64,000 nt of DNA from Thermosynechococcaceae cyanobacterium MS004 (GCA_022402525.1 JAKRSB010000095.1:62001-126000), one strand, 5' to 3'; shown: positions 44,159 through 53,123, counted from the stretch's first letter. Translations and numbers: made by a program. The notes: generated by a model from the letters alone, not told the origin.

Positions 44159-45199
44159 TTAACGAAAATATGACCAGCCTGCAACTAATTCAAACGGTGC
44201 ATCAATGAGAAACGTCCAAAGGTCACGAACAGTCGTCTGACAAGATCCAGAATCTTTAGGATCGATAGCTTCTCCTTTATGCAATAGATTATTCCTAATC
44301 TTTCTTGCTTCTTCAATTCTATTAAATAGGAAATAATCAATCAATTCTCCTTCATACAAAATTTTTACAAGTGGTTGTATGGACTTTTCTTTAAAATCTT
44401 TTTTTGTTATCTTTGAGACGTGATGTTTTTTGACTGCAAATGATTTAATTGAACTTTGATTTACTAATCCATAAGCCATAAAAATCTCAAGAATTAATGA
44501 TTCTATAACAGAAAAATTAAGAATAAAACTAGCTGCTGCATGCTGCTTATTATGCAAAATTGCTGCTTGATAATTTATGGTCATGCATCTTTGCATATTG
44601 GCGTATTCAAAACTCTCTTTTCGTAAGAGTACATGAGCGAGGTAAGAAATAGAATCATCAATCTCATGACTTGAGATAAGCATTATTTCAATTTTTCGAG
44701 TCCCAATATTTAAATAATTATTGATCTTTGTTTGTATTTCTTGAATCACAGAATATGACCATTTCAATAAACGTATTTTCCCTTCAATAAAATCAAACTC
44801 AGCCACTCGATCTTGTCCGTTATATGTAGCTCCAACAAGAGGCCTGTATCCTCTTCCGCATATCCTCCCAAAAATCACCGCGCACACGAAATTAATGAAC
44901 TCAATTCGAGCTTCTTGTAGGTCATGAATTTTTTTCTCATTTTTTACGACTTCATCAGGAATAAGACCTTCACCACTAAAAGCGAGTGCATCTATTGAGC
45001 CAAGATAACTTGAATCATGGAACTCAAAACCAAAAGCACCTAAAGAAGTAATATAAATGGTTGCTATTTCGCCACAGTCAAATTTATAAATTACTTCAAA
45101 GAGATCGCTCTCATGCTGAATATGAGTATCACTAAAAAAACAGCAAGTATTAGGTAAAACTAGGAGACGACTAGGGAATCTATACCGAATGATAGACAT
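44159..45199 (-). CDS. HEPN-like hypothetical protein, 346 aa
   Basis: No firm family. The N-terminal ~170 residues are strand-rich (ApeA-N-like in look, not proven). The C-terminal ~140 residues are helical and carry ARKIRNNLLHKGE, an Arg-X4-His motif of HEPN-type ribonuclease domains, preceded by FSVIESLILEIFMAYG. Composition is strongly AT-rich with many ATA/AAA codons, unlike neighbours, and no HIP1 occurs, so transfer is likely. A defence function is possible by analogy. The 40-bp iterated array lies just upstream of its start. Confidence 0.7.
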   Translation of the reverse strand: MSIIRYRFPSRLLVLPNTCCFFSDTHIQHESDLFEVIYKFDCGEIATIYITSLGAFGFEFHDSSYLGSIDALAFSGEGLIPDEVVKNEKKIHDLQEARIEFINFVCAVIFGRICGRGYRPLVGATYNGQDRVAEFDFIEGKIRLLKWSYSVIQEIQTKINNYLNIGTRKIEIMLISSHEIDDSISYLAHVLLRKESFEYANMQRCMTINYQAAILHNKQHAAASFILNFSVIESLILEIFMAYGLVNQSSIKSFAVKKHHVSKITKKDFKEKSIQPLVKILYEGELIDYFLFNRIEEARKIRNNLLHKGEAIDPKDSGSCQTTVRDLWTFLIDAPFELVAGWSYFR

Positions 45200-45231
45200 A
45201 TACTAATTTTCTTCTCGGTATTGCCTAACTA

Positions 45232-45490
45232 TATATAGACGGACAGCATCTACCTATATCGTTCCCTAAGGTATATAGACGGATAGCAGTCCAGCTATAT
45301 CGCCTAATTTGGCATATAGACTGATAGTTGTCCATCCATGTCGCTCTTTCCGACATATAGGCGGATAGCGTCCACCCATATAGCTTATTTGGTCATATAG
45401 ACGGACTCATCCGACCATATCCCCGTTTCCGGCCTATAGACGGATAGGTATCCGCCCATATCGCTTTCCTGACTGTTTAGACGGATAATT
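45232..45490. repeat. Iterated array, seven units of ~40 bp
   Basis: Units begin at about 45232, 45272, 45313, 45354, 45394, 45433 and 45474. Each has an ATATAGACGGATAG-type half, a short spacer and a TCCACCCATATCG-type half, so the two halves form a loose inverted repeat; a variable ~12 bp separates units. The array lies between the divergent HEPN-like gene and the integrase remnant. No coding capacity is seen in it. Confidence 0.88.
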
Positions 45491-45572
45491 GCAGTGTTTT
45501 TTAGATGTCGATTTTATCAACTCTTTTTACTATTACTGTCAATATATTTGTCTTTCTTTGAGTTTTGGCATA

Positions 45573-45695
45573 GTTGAGCAGCCCAAAAAGATTTTGGATC
45601 AGTTGCGTGATGTCATTCGCCTTAAGCATTATTCTTGCCGCACTGAACAATCCCATGGGGACTGGGTTTATTGCTTGATCGTGTTTCACAATAAA
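45573..45695 (+). pseudogene. Remnant of integron-type tyrosine recombinase
   Basis: 41 codons encode the SAM-like N-terminal segment of an integron/XerC-type integrase: QPKKILDQLRDVIRLKHYS, then CRTEQSHGDWVY and IVFHNK. The frame is open from 45489 to 45761, but the upstream part is not integrase-like and all catalytic Arg/His/Tyr residues are missing. The break point is where the truncated MITE copy D begins. It is oriented away from the array and from the minus-strand cassettes, as intI is in an integron. Confidence 0.75.
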
Positions 45696-45727
45696 CCTTT
45701 ATTCCGGTCGAACTTCCGTCGGCCAAA

Positions 45728-45833
45728 ACTCAAGCTTCTTAATCCCCTCATCTTTGGGTGAGGCCTTTGGGGCGAGGCGTTTGGGGTGAGGCGTTTGGGG
45801 CGAGGGGCTTCAAGTGCATCGTCGAACTCACGT
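45728..45833 (-). repeat. MITE-like repeat, copy D, truncated
   Basis: Only the right portion is intact (to TCGAACTCACGT). The internal CTTTGGGGTGAGG part is locally triplicated and the other terminal repeat is missing. It abuts the integrase remnant, so it may have inserted in the integrase gene. Confidence 0.75.
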
Positions 45834-45874
45834 TATTGCAGAGTAGCGCCCTCTCCAATCTTGCCCCGCCCACT

Positions 45875-46885
45875 CTATCCCGAAGCACTCCCAGAGTTTC
45901 CCGATGACTCTACTGCGGCGCGGAAGCCTGCATTCTTTAAAACTTTAGGCCTAGCCCGTGCCAATAAATCCGCTTCTGTAGGAACTCTCAGCCTTGATGC
46001 GAGCTTAAGAGATTCAAGGATCCTAATAAAGAAAAATGTAGGATCTGGCAGATAAACAACTTGACCAGCGCGCAGAGTGATGCCGTGTCGGCTAGATGCC
46101 TGAAAGGCGTGATGAAGATTATGCCAGCCTTCCCCCAAGGTTAGGAAAGCCACAAACCAATGGTTTCGGCTATGGTCATCGGTCATGAAGGGCTGGTCGC
46201 CCACCAGGTGGCTCAAAGAGTTGACGGTCTGCACGCCATGGAACAGCAGGGTTGTACTGAGAAAAAATGCACCCAAATATTCAAGGCCACCCATCCAGTA
46301 GGAAAGAACCCCAAGGGCAACCATCGGGACAAAGTGCAGCCGATCAATCACCCGAAGGACGCGATCGCGCTCAACGTCTGTTGGCAGGGTGTCTGGGAAA
46401 AAGCGCGGCGACAGAAGCCAACCCGCCTGGGCCCAGTAGAACCCTTGCAATCCACGGGCTGGAGTAAAAGGAGAATGGGGGTCAAGATATTCATCTGCGT
46501 GGAGATGATGGGCAATATGGTGTGCCTTCCACCAGCTAGGGCCCATTTGACCTGCCGCCGCTGCCACAATGCTGCCCACCCAAAGCACCATTGCAGGAGC
46601 CTGGTAGCTTCGATGGGTTAGAAGGCGATGATAGATGCCAGTCGTGGCCAGCATCCGGACAATATAGAGCAGCAGAATCCAGAGTGTAGATCCCCAGGAC
46701 AATCCCGTCGAGAAGACGAGCAAGGAGCCAAAGTGGCTCACAATAATTAGAATTGGGCCGAGAACATAGGAAACTGTGGTCAGTGTAGAGAAATTAGTGG
46801 GGAAGCTAGTGGTGAAGTTAGTGGTGAAGTTGGCGGGGAAATTAGTTAAGAAATGAATGGCGGAGCTGGCAGGTTTAATATGCAC
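45875..46885 (-). CDS. Acyl-lipid/acyl-CoA delta-9-type fatty acid desaturase
   Basis: 336 residues. Three His boxes hold the diiron site: YHRLLTHRSY, AHHIAHHLHADEY and EGWHNLHHAFQ. Membrane segments flank them. The enzyme introduces a cis double bond in fatty acyl chains; delta-9 specificity is likely from the HRLLTHRS form but not proven. The N-terminal ~35 residues are a four-residue repeat (NFTTNFTTSFPTNF) encoded by a 12-bp tandem repeat, and the true start may be internal. The 3' end has a displaced copy at 42243-42289. Confidence 0.92.
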   Translation of the reverse strand: MHIKPASSAIHFLTNFPANFTTNFTTSFPTNFSTLTTVSYVLGPILIIVSHFGSLLVFSTGLSWGSTLWILLLYIVRMLATTGIYHRLLTHRSYQAPAMVLWVGSIVAAAAGQMGPSWWKAHHIAHHLHADEYLDPHSPFTPARGLQGFYWAQAGWLLSPRFFPDTLPTDVERDRVLRVIDRLHFVPMVALGVLSYWMGGLEYLGAFFLSTTLLFHGVQTVNSLSHLVGDQPFMTDDHSRNHWFVAFLTLGEGWHNLHHAFQASSRHGITLRAGQVVYLPDPTFFFIRILESLKLASRLRVPTEADLLARARPKVLKNAGFRAAVESSGNSGSASG

Positions 46886-46981
46886 TAATGATCATGTCCT
46901 TACTCCATCTCAGTCGAGATTTTTTTGAATGTGCTTGGTTTTCTTAACTTTTGATGGGTCGTTTGTTAGCCTGTTGAATTG

Positions 46982-47626
46982 CTAGACCCGCTGGGCAATC
47001 ACCGCATAAAAGGGGTCGCCCGGTGATGCATTCCAGAATGATAAAAGCGATCGCTTTTCGGGCTGTTTGTAAATGGATTCTGGTGGCGTAAAGCCTGCTA
47101 TGGCGCTGAAATAGTGCTCCACTAGCTTCACGCGCAGCTCTTCGGAACTATCTCGCCAGACCTGAATTGCTTTTTCAAAAAACATGCGGTTCGAGAAGCT
47201 AATGATGGCAATGCCACCGGGCTTCAGGACGCGATGAATTTCGCTAAACACCGCTTCTGGATATTGAAGATACTGCACTGAAACAGTGTTTAGCACTCCA
47301 TCAAAAGACTGATCTGGAAGGGGCAAGGTGGGATTCTGATTGAGGTTTTGGACAAAGTAATGATCCAGGCGTGGGTTTTTGGCCAATTCCTCGGCATTCA
47401 TCCCGTGGCCTTCCACATGCTCAAATTCTAATTCTGGCGGCAGGTGAGACACCCAACTGCTCATGAGATCTAGGATGCGGGTTTGGGGCTGGAGGTGATC
47501 GCGGTAAAGCTGCGTGAGCGTCTCGATAAAACCCGCATCCACATGGGTCACGATGCGGGGCACGCTATAAAACAACAGATCGTTCTCATCATCGATCTTG
47601 GAACGATGCTCAGGCAGTAAGGGCAT
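46982..47626 (-). CDS. SAM-dependent methyltransferase
   Basis: About 214 residues from the ATG at 47626 (MPLLPEHRSKIDDEND). A longer frame reaches 47770 but runs through a tandem repeat and into MITE copy E, so the shorter start is preferred. Class I motifs: RILDLMSSWVSHLP (motif I), FDGVLNTVSVQYLQYPEAVF and HRVLKPGGIAIISFSNRMF. The family is of the UbiE/Methyltransf_11 type, with unknown substrate. A 14-bp repeat of type CAGGAAGTATTCATT (47667-47711) lies in the 5' region. Confidence 0.85.
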   Translation of the reverse strand: MPLLPEHRSKIDDENDLLFYSVPRIVTHVDAGFIETLTQLYRDHLQPQTRILDLMSSWVSHLPPELEFEHVEGHGMNAEELAKNPRLDHYFVQNLNQNPTLPLPDQSFDGVLNTVSVQYLQYPEAVFSEIHRVLKPGGIAIISFSNRMFFEKAIQVWRDSSEELRVKLVEHYFSAIAGFTPPESIYKQPEKRSLLSFWNASPGDPFYAVIAQRV

Positions 47627-47737
47627 AAAAAAAGGAAGACAGATCAGGAGAACACTATAAAAATTCAGGAAGTATTTATTCAGGAAGTATTCATTCAGGA
47701 AGTATTCAAGGCATGATCTGAATTCTTCCCCTGAATT

Positions 47738-47893
47738 ACGTGAGTTCGACAAAAAACAATTGCCCCTCATCCTCCCATCCTCCTTTTCCCTAGGGAGAAG
47801 GAGGAGCCATTAAAAATCAAGCTTCTTAAGCTCCTCGCCCCTTGGGATAGGGGTTTGGGGTGAGGGGCTTTAAGTGCATCATCGAGTTCACGT
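47738..47893 (-). repeat. MITE-like repeat, copy E
   Basis: Reverse-orientation complete copy. The flanks CTGAATT and CTGCATT make a 7-bp duplication with one mismatch. It separates the methyltransferase gene from the 3' end of the HhoA-type protease gene. Confidence 0.9.
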
Positions 47894-47954
47894 CTGCATT
47901 CTTACTCTAAATTCTGACAAAGCGAAAAGCTTTAGAGAAATTAGAACCATTCTA

Positions 47955-49202
47955 TTAAGCCGCAGACTTAAGCTCAGCGGTGCGGATCGCAATTTTTTGC
48001 AGGCGATCGCCCCGATTCACACTCAGGTTCAGGGTTTGCCCCACGGCGCTGTTTTCCACAATGGTCTGGAACTGGCTGGCGTTTTCGACTGTTTGACCAT
48101 CCACGGCAGTCACCACATCTCCCCACTTAATCCCAGCATTAGCGGCAGGCGTGTTGGGCAGTACCTTAATGACCAGCACCCCATTAATTTCGGGGAGCGT
48201 CACGGGGGAGTTGGGGTCTTTGTTATTTTCCTGAGCCATTTTGGGGGTCAGGGTCGTCATCTGGATGCCGACGTAGGGATGGAGAATACTTTCGCCCCGC
48301 ACCAGCCGATCCTTTAGCATTTTTGCCTTGTCGATGGGGATGGCAAACCCAATGCCCATCGCATCCGCACGAATCGCCGTATTGATGCCAATCACTTCCC
48401 CCTGCTCATTCAATAACGGGCCTCCCGAATTGCCAGGATTAATCGCGGCATCCGTCTGAATAAAGTCTAAACGCTTATTGGGGATTCCCACTTCGGCACT
48501 GGAACGATGGAGGGTACTCACAATCCCCAGGGTAACGGTGTTGTCCAGCCCCACGGGATTACCCACGGCGATCGCCCAGTCCCCAACCTGAACATCTGTA
48601 GAGTTGCCTAAGGGGATGACAGGCAGTTTGCCCTGCACGCCCTTGAGCTTCACCACCGCCAAGTCTGATACATCGTCCACGCCCTGTACCGTTCCTTCAA
48701 AGATCCGTCCATCTTTGAGCGTCACGGTCACGGTGTCTGCGTCATTGACCACATGGGCATTGGTCAGCACAATACCAGAACTATCAATAATGAACCCTGA
48801 CCCCTGGCCGCGCATCCGATCTTCGCGGGGGGCGGGCATGTAGCTATCCCCAAAAAAGTCGCGGAAGAGCGGGTCGTTAAAGAACGGATCGGGCGATCGC
48901 CGCATCACCGTGCGCTCCGTATCAATACGAACCACGGTATTCCCAACCTTCTGGACGGCCTCTGCAATAAAGTTATGGCCGCTGCGGCTGGCGATCGCTT
49001 TGGTCGCAAGAGAATTTGCCCCAGCAGAAGCCTGCTGTACGCCAGTCTGCTGTACGCCAACGATGGGGGCTGGATCTGCGGGAATGGACGGACGAACCGG
49101 AGCGTCACTCCCGGCATAGACAGGCAGACTTAGCCCAAGCCACAGCAGCACCGCTACAATAATCCGAGAGAGCGATCGCCCAGAAAAAAAAGATTGACGC
49201 AT
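47955..49202 (-). CDS. HtrA/Deg-family serine protease (HhoA/HhoB type)
   Basis: 415 residues. A signal peptide spans about 1-31 (LSRIIVAVLLWLGLSLPVYA), so it acts in the periplasm or lumen. The trypsin-like domain has catalytic His in LTNAHVV, Asp in DVSDLAVVKL and Ser in NPGNSGGPLLNEQG. One PDZ domain follows (VIKVLPNTPAANAGIKWGD). A Q-linker precedes the protease. HhoA/HhoB/HtrA proteins handle misfolded proteins in light and heat stress; which of the three this is cannot be decided here. A repeat of VGVQQTG type lies in the linker. Confidence 0.93.
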   Translation of the reverse strand: MRQSFFSGRSLSRIIVAVLLWLGLSLPVYAGSDAPVRPSIPADPAPIVGVQQTGVQQASAGANSLATKAIASRSGHNFIAEAVQKVGNTVVRIDTERTVMRRSPDPFFNDPLFRDFFGDSYMPAPREDRMRGQGSGFIIDSSGIVLTNAHVVNDADTVTVTLKDGRIFEGTVQGVDDVSDLAVVKLKGVQGKLPVIPLGNSTDVQVGDWAIAVGNPVGLDNTVTLGIVSTLHRSSAEVGIPNKRLDFIQTDAAINPGNSGGPLLNEQGEVIGINTAIRADAMGIGFAIPIDKAKMLKDRLVRGESILHPYVGIQMTTLTPKMAQENNKDPNSPVTLPEINGVLVIKVLPNTPAANAGIKWGDVVTAVDGQTVENASQFQTIVENSAVGQTLNLSVNRGDRLQKIAIRTAELKSAA

Positions 49203-49413
49203 TGGATTAACGCTTCAGGTATACCTAAAACAGTGTAGTGACTGTCGTTCAAGAGCGCTATTCGTAAAACCCGAAACCACCAGTGCTGATTTGTGCTCCT
49301 GCCGTCAGGCGCAATCAATGCGCAAAAACATGCGCAAAAATATATGCATAAGTAAATGCACAAGAAAAACTCAAAAGTCCAGGAAACCCAAAGTCGAGGC
49401 TAAGAATAGAGTC

Positions 49414-49845
49414 GTGACCGATTTAAGCGTGACAGATTTAAGCGTGAAAGAAACTACAGCAGTGGACACTACCGTTAAGTATGGTGAGCGACTGATCGAG
49501 GAAGGTGATCTTATTACCTTTCCCAATCCGCGCGTGGGACGCCGCTACGAAATTCAGGTGACGCTGCCAGAATTTACCTGCAAGTGCCCCTTTTCTGGCT
49601 ACCCAGACTTTGCCACCATCTACATCACCTATATTCCCGACCAGCGGGTTGTTGAGCTAAAGGCGCTCAAGCTCTATATCAATAGCTACCGCGATCGCTA
49701 TATCTCTCACGAAGAATCCATCAATCAGGTCTTAGATGATTTTGTCTCCGCCTGTGATCCCCTAGAGCTAACCGTGCGCGGTGATTTTCTGCCCCGTGGC
49801 AACGTCCACACCGTCATCGAAGTCAAACATCAAAAACAAAGCTAG
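49414..49845 (+). CDS. queF: NADPH-dependent preQ0 reductase QueF
   Basis: 143 residues from GTG at 49414; the frame is open to 49291, but the extra N-terminus is basic and repeat-derived (RKNMRKN). It is the short unimodular QueF: PEFTCKCPFSGYPDFATI holds the catalytic Cys, VVELKALKLYINSYRD the substrate Glu, and the C-terminus GDFLPRGNVHTVIEVKH. It reduces 7-cyano-7-deazaguanine to preQ1 in queuosine synthesis. A VTDLSVTDLSV repeat lies at the chosen N-terminus. Confidence 0.94.
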   Translation: MTDLSVTDLSVKETTAVDTTVKYGERLIEEGDLITFPNPRVGRRYEIQVTLPEFTCKCPFSGYPDFATIYITYIPDQRVVELKALKLYINSYRDRYISHEESINQVLDDFVSACDPLELTVRGDFLPRGNVHTVIEVKHQKQS

Positions 49846-49901
49846 ACAATTCTGTTACTGCTGCCGTAGAATGAGATCTTGCGGCTTTTTTAAGGGAACC
49901 T

Positions 49902-50264
49902 ATGCACGCCCAGGAGATCATCCGCTCCATTGAAGCGGAGTATCAAAAACAAGACTTGCCTGAAATCCATGTTGGAGACACCGTTAAAGTCGGTGTTCGC
50001 ATTCAAGAAGGCAATAAAGAACGGATTCAGCCCTACGAAGGCACAGTCATTGCAAAGCGCAATGGCGGGCTGAACGAAACAATCACCGTCCGTAAAATAT
50101 TTCAGGGCGTTGGTGTAGAGCGCGTCTTTTTGCTTCACTCTCCTCGCGTGGAGAGCGTTAAGGTCATTCGTCGCGGTAAAGTGCGCCGTGCAAAGCTCTA
50201 CTACCTGCGCGATCGCGTTGGCAAGGCAACCCGCGTGAAGCAGCGCTTTGATCGTCCTCTCTAG
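49902..50264 (+). CDS. rplS: 50S ribosomal protein L19
   Basis: 120 residues, with family motifs [30 protein letters not shown] and [20 protein letters not shown]19 lies at the subunit interface. The ATG follows a weak AGGGAACC ribosome site. It precedes trnW and secE-nusG, a typical cyanobacterial order. The three-residue CysLeu-type leader is absent. No terminator is evident before trnW. Confidence 0.97.
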   Translation: MHAQEIIRSIEAEYQKQDLPEIHVGDTVKVGVRIQEGNKERIQPYEGTVIAKRNGGLNETITVRKIFQGVGVERVFLLHSPRVESVKVIRRGKVRRAKLYYLRDRVGKATRVKQRFDRPL

Positions 50265-50475
50265 CTCTCTTTATGGGTTGAGTTGATTGAGTCATATTGG
50301 CTAAATCACCACAGACTGCAAGATAGCTGTCCGCAGACTTTCCAGGTTCCAAAACTTAGATACCTGCTTCAAAGCGTGATGTCTTACAATAGGTCTTGGT
50401 AACGTTGAACGCAGCAGGCATGCTTTGAGCAGTATGGGTCATGATGCTGAGCTGTAAGTTTGAGATGAGAGTTTT

Positions 50476-50548
50476 GCGCTCTTAGTTCAGTTGGTAGAAC
50501 GCAGGTCTCCAAAACCTGATGTCGGGGGTTCAAGTCCTCCAGGGCGCG
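50476..50548 (+). tRNA. trnW: tRNA-Trp (anticodon CCA)
   Basis: 73 nt. The acceptor stem GCGCTCT pairs with AGGGCGC, with discriminator G. The D arm is TTCAGTTGGTAGAA, the anticodon loop is TCTCCAAAA with CCA, and the T arm is GGGGGTTCAAGTCCTCC. CCA is not encoded. It sits between rplS and secE, as in many bacteria. Confidence 0.95.
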
Positions 50549-50634
50549 CTCTTCATCTCAATCAAGGCAAAAGCAGCACACAAGATCCAGTTGGTGCAGG
50601 ATCAGTTAGTGCAGGTCACGTCAGCGAAAGCCCC

Positions 50635-50666
50635 TCTGTAAAATCTCCTAAGGCAAATTTTACAGA
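50635..50666. promoter_or_regulatory. AT-rich hairpin between trnW and secE
   Basis: TCTGTAAAAT and ATTTTACAGA form a 10-bp perfect stem with a 12-base loop. There is no T-run, so it may be a leader structure or processing site. Confidence 0.4.
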
Positions 50667-50805
50667 GCGCTTTGAGAAATCAGGCCAAAAGAATCAAATT
50701 GAGCAATCAAAGATTTAGTAAAGTTGGCCATCTCCTACACGTAGCGTCGCTGCTCGCTGCAACTTCAAGGCAAGGCTATTGGCTGGGCAATCTGGGTTAA
50801 AAACA

Positions 50806-51027
50806 ATGACCAAAAATAACATCGAAGAGAAGTCTGCTTCCTCCGGCTTCAACCCCGCCAAGTTTTTGGGCGAAACTAAAGACGAATTTGCAAAAGTCGT
50901 CTGGCCAGATCGCCAGCAAATTATTAGCGAGTCTGCTGCCGTCATTTTGATGGTTGGGCTATCGGCGGTTTCTATTTCTCTAATCGATAATTTGTTTCAG
51001 TGGCTATCTGGGAAACTGTTTTCCTAA
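50806..51027 (+). CDS. secE: Preprotein translocase subunit SecE
   Basis: 73 residues from the ATG at 50806 (MTKNNIEEKSASSG); in-frame codons upstream lack a better start. The short single-span form has the conserved amphipathic KDEFAKVVWPDRQQIISESA segment (given here in two parts: KDEFAKVVWP and DRQQIISES) and one membrane helix. SecE clamps SecY in the translocon. nusG follows 61 bp later. Confidence 0.93.
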   Translation: MTKNNIEEKSASSGFNPAKFLGETKDEFAKVVWPDRQQIISESAAVILMVGLSAVSISLIDNLFQWLSGKLFS

Positions 51028-51088
51028 ACTCCGAAACCCCAAGCTTTGAAACCTCCGGCCATGAGTTTTTTGCAATGAATTTTATGTT

Positions 51089-51721
51089 ATGAACGCTCCA
51101 GACGACCATACCGAAGTTTACAACACCCCCCCGGAAGTCTCAGCAAGTCCATCTGCTGAGTCTAAACATTGGTATGCAGTACAGGTTGCCTCCGGCTGCG
51201 AAAAAAAAGTAAAGCACAACCTGGAACAGCGTCTACAGACCTTAGATGTAGCAGACCGTATTTTTCAAATTGAAATTCCCCAAACGCCAATCGTTAAGCT
51301 GCGTAAAGATGGGTCTCGCCTAGCGGGCGAAGAAAAAGTTTTCCCTGGCTACGTCCTAGTCCGCATGGCTTTAGATGATGAAACTTGGCAAGTTGTGAAA
51401 AATACGCCAAACGTCATCAACTTCGTCGGTGCTGAGCAAAAGCGGCGGTATGGCCGGGGGAGAGGGCACGTTAAACCGATGCCTTTAGGCCTCTCTGAAG
51501 TGGATCGGATTTTCCGAGCAGCCCATGAGCAGGAGCCTATAGTCAAAATCGACATGGCTATGGGAGATAAAGTTAAAGTCCTCAGTGGCCCCTTCAAAGA
51601 TTTTGATGGGGAAGTCATTGAGGTCAGTCCCGAACGCAGCAAGCTTAAAGCATTGCTGTCCATTTTTGGTCGGGATACGCCCGTCGAATTAGAGTTCAAT
51701 CAGGTTCGTAAAGAGAATTAA
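51089..51721 (+). CDS. nusG: Transcription elongation/antitermination factor NusG
   Basis: 210 residues. The NGN domain (KHWYAVQVASGCEKKVKHNL) and the C-terminal KOW domain (MGDKVKVLSGPFKDFDGEVI) are intact. The N-terminal ~25 residues are a disordered extension. NusG binds RNA polymerase to promote elongation and links to Rho and ribosomes. It lies in the operon with secE and rplK, the latter starting 3 bp after the stop. Confidence 0.97.
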   Translation: MNAPDDHTEVYNTPPEVSASPSAESKHWYAVQVASGCEKKVKHNLEQRLQTLDVADRIFQIEIPQTPIVKLRKDGSRLAGEEKVFPGYVLVRMALDDETWQVVKNTPNVINFVGAEQKRRYGRGRGHVKPMPLGLSEVDRIFRAAHEQEPIVKIDMAMGDKVKVLSGPFKDFDGEVIEVSPERSKLKALLSIFGRDTPVELEFNQVRKEN

Positions 51722-51724
51722 GCA

Positions 51725-52150
51725 GTGGCAAAGAAGGTTGTTGCATTGATCAAGCTCGCCATCACGGCGGGCAAGGCGAACCCAGCGCCTCCCATTGGCC
51801 CAGCCTTGGGTCAGCATGGGGTCAATATCATGATGTTCTGTAAGGAATATAACGCCCGTACCGCAGACCAAGCAGGGTTGGTAATTCCGGTAGAAATTTC
51901 GGTCTTTGAAGATCGGAGCTTTACCTTTATTCTCAAGACGCCCCCAGCTTCAGTTCTGATCCAGAAGGCGGCAGGTATTGAGCGGGGTTCTGGAGAGCCC
52001 AATAAAAAGAAAGTAGGCAAAATTACCACAGCGCAACTGCGCGAAATTGCCCAAACCAAATTACCAGACCTCAACGCAAACGATATTGATGCTGCCATGC
52101 GCATTGTTGCAGGGACCGCACGCAATATGGGCGTCACCATTAACGATTAA
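51725..52150 (+). CDS. rplK: 50S ribosomal protein L11
   Basis: 141 residues from GTG at 51725. The N-terminal [20 protein letters not shown] and C-terminal rRNA-binding [12 protein letters not shown] are typical. L11 forms the GTPase-centre stalk base. It is tightly coupled to nusG. 143 bp separate it from rplA, with no obvious terminator. Confidence 0.97.
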   Translation: MAKKVVALIKLAITAGKANPAPPIGPALGQHGVNIMMFCKEYNARTADQAGLVIPVEISVFEDRSFTFILKTPPASVLIQKAAGIERGSGEPNKKKVGKITTAQLREIAQTKLPDLNANDIDAAMRIVAGTARNMGVTIND

Positions 52151-52293
52151 TCGTCGCTTAGGGCACAGGTCGCTGGTTTAAAGGAAGCGATTTCAGCCGC
52201 TAACTTCAGTTGTCGTTCGTTCAACCGTTTAACTGTTCACATTATTGGGGGAGAGGCTTAAGGCTTCGTCAAGACCCCAGGAGTTGAAAATTC

Positions 52294-53004
52294 ATGAAAA
52301 AGATATCTCGTCGTCTTCAAGCGCTGAATGAGCTGGTTGAAGATCGGCCTTATGAGCCAACAGAAGCTCTAGAGCTTCTAAAGAAGACAGCTACAGCAAA
52401 ATTTCCAGAGTCGGCTGAGGCGCATATCCGCCTGGGGATTGACCCCAAATATACCGATCAGCAGCTCCGGACGACCGTTGCTCTCCCGAAAGGAACGGGT
52501 CAGCTAGTGCGTGTCGCGGTTATTGCCCGTGGGGAAAAGGTGGCCGAAGCCACCAATGCAGGGGCAGATATCGCTGGCTCTGAGGAGCTGATTGACGATA
52601 TTCAAAAGGGCAGCATCGATTTTGACTTGCTGATTGCAACGCCGGACATGATGCCCCAGGTTGCTAAGGTGGGTCGGATTTTAGGACCACGGGGGTTGAT
52701 GCCCTCACCCAAGGCTGGCACCGTTACCTTCGACTTGGCTCAAGCGATCGCAGAGTTCAAGGCTGGGAAGCTAGAGTTCCGTGCTGACAAAACTGGGATT
52801 GTTCATGTTATGTTTGGCAAGGCGTCTTTTACTGCCGCAGACTTACTGGTCAACCTCAAGGCACTTCAAGATACGATTGACCGCAACCGTCCCTCTGGAG
52901 CCAAAGGTCGCTACTGGCGCAGCCTGTATGTGTCTTCCACAATGGGGCCATCCATTGAAGTTGAGATTAACACCCTTCGCGACCTCAAGGTAGATGTGGC
53001 TTAA
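52294..53004 (+). CDS. rplA: 50S ribosomal protein L1
   Basis: 236 residues. The hallmark [19 protein letters not shown] and [20 protein letters not shown] blocks are present. L1 forms the mobile E-site stalk and in many bacteria represses its own mRNA. The 143-bp leader after rplK could hold an L1 site, but I could not define one. Confidence 0.97.
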   Translation: MKKISRRLQALNELVEDRPYEPTEALELLKKTATAKFPESAEAHIRLGIDPKYTDQQLRTTVALPKGTGQLVRVAVIARGEKVAEATNAGADIAGSEELIDDIQKGSIDFDLLIATPDMMPQVAKVGRILGPRGLMPSPKAGTVTFDLAQAIAEFKAGKLEFRADKTGIVHVMFGKASFTAADLLVNLKALQDTIDRNRPSGAKGRYWRSLYVSSTMGPSIEVEINTLRDLKVDVA

Positions 53005-53123
53005 TGCTGCTACAACCAGTGGTGTTCTAGCCGAAGCTCGTCCATCCTATTCAGCTTAAACGCTGTTTTTAGCTCTATTCGCTTCAACCACACCCAAGAC
53101 AGCAGGTGCGTTTCGCTTAATTT

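Noticed and set aside
45232-45490. CRISPR array
   Set aside because: Repeat halves are diverged, the conserved parts are short, and the intervening 5-12 bp are too short and similar for spacers. No cas genes are nearby.
47627-47770. Extended N-terminus of the methyltransferase
   Set aside because: It is encoded by a 14-bp tandem repeat and the end of MITE copy E, and has no methyltransferase-family sequence.
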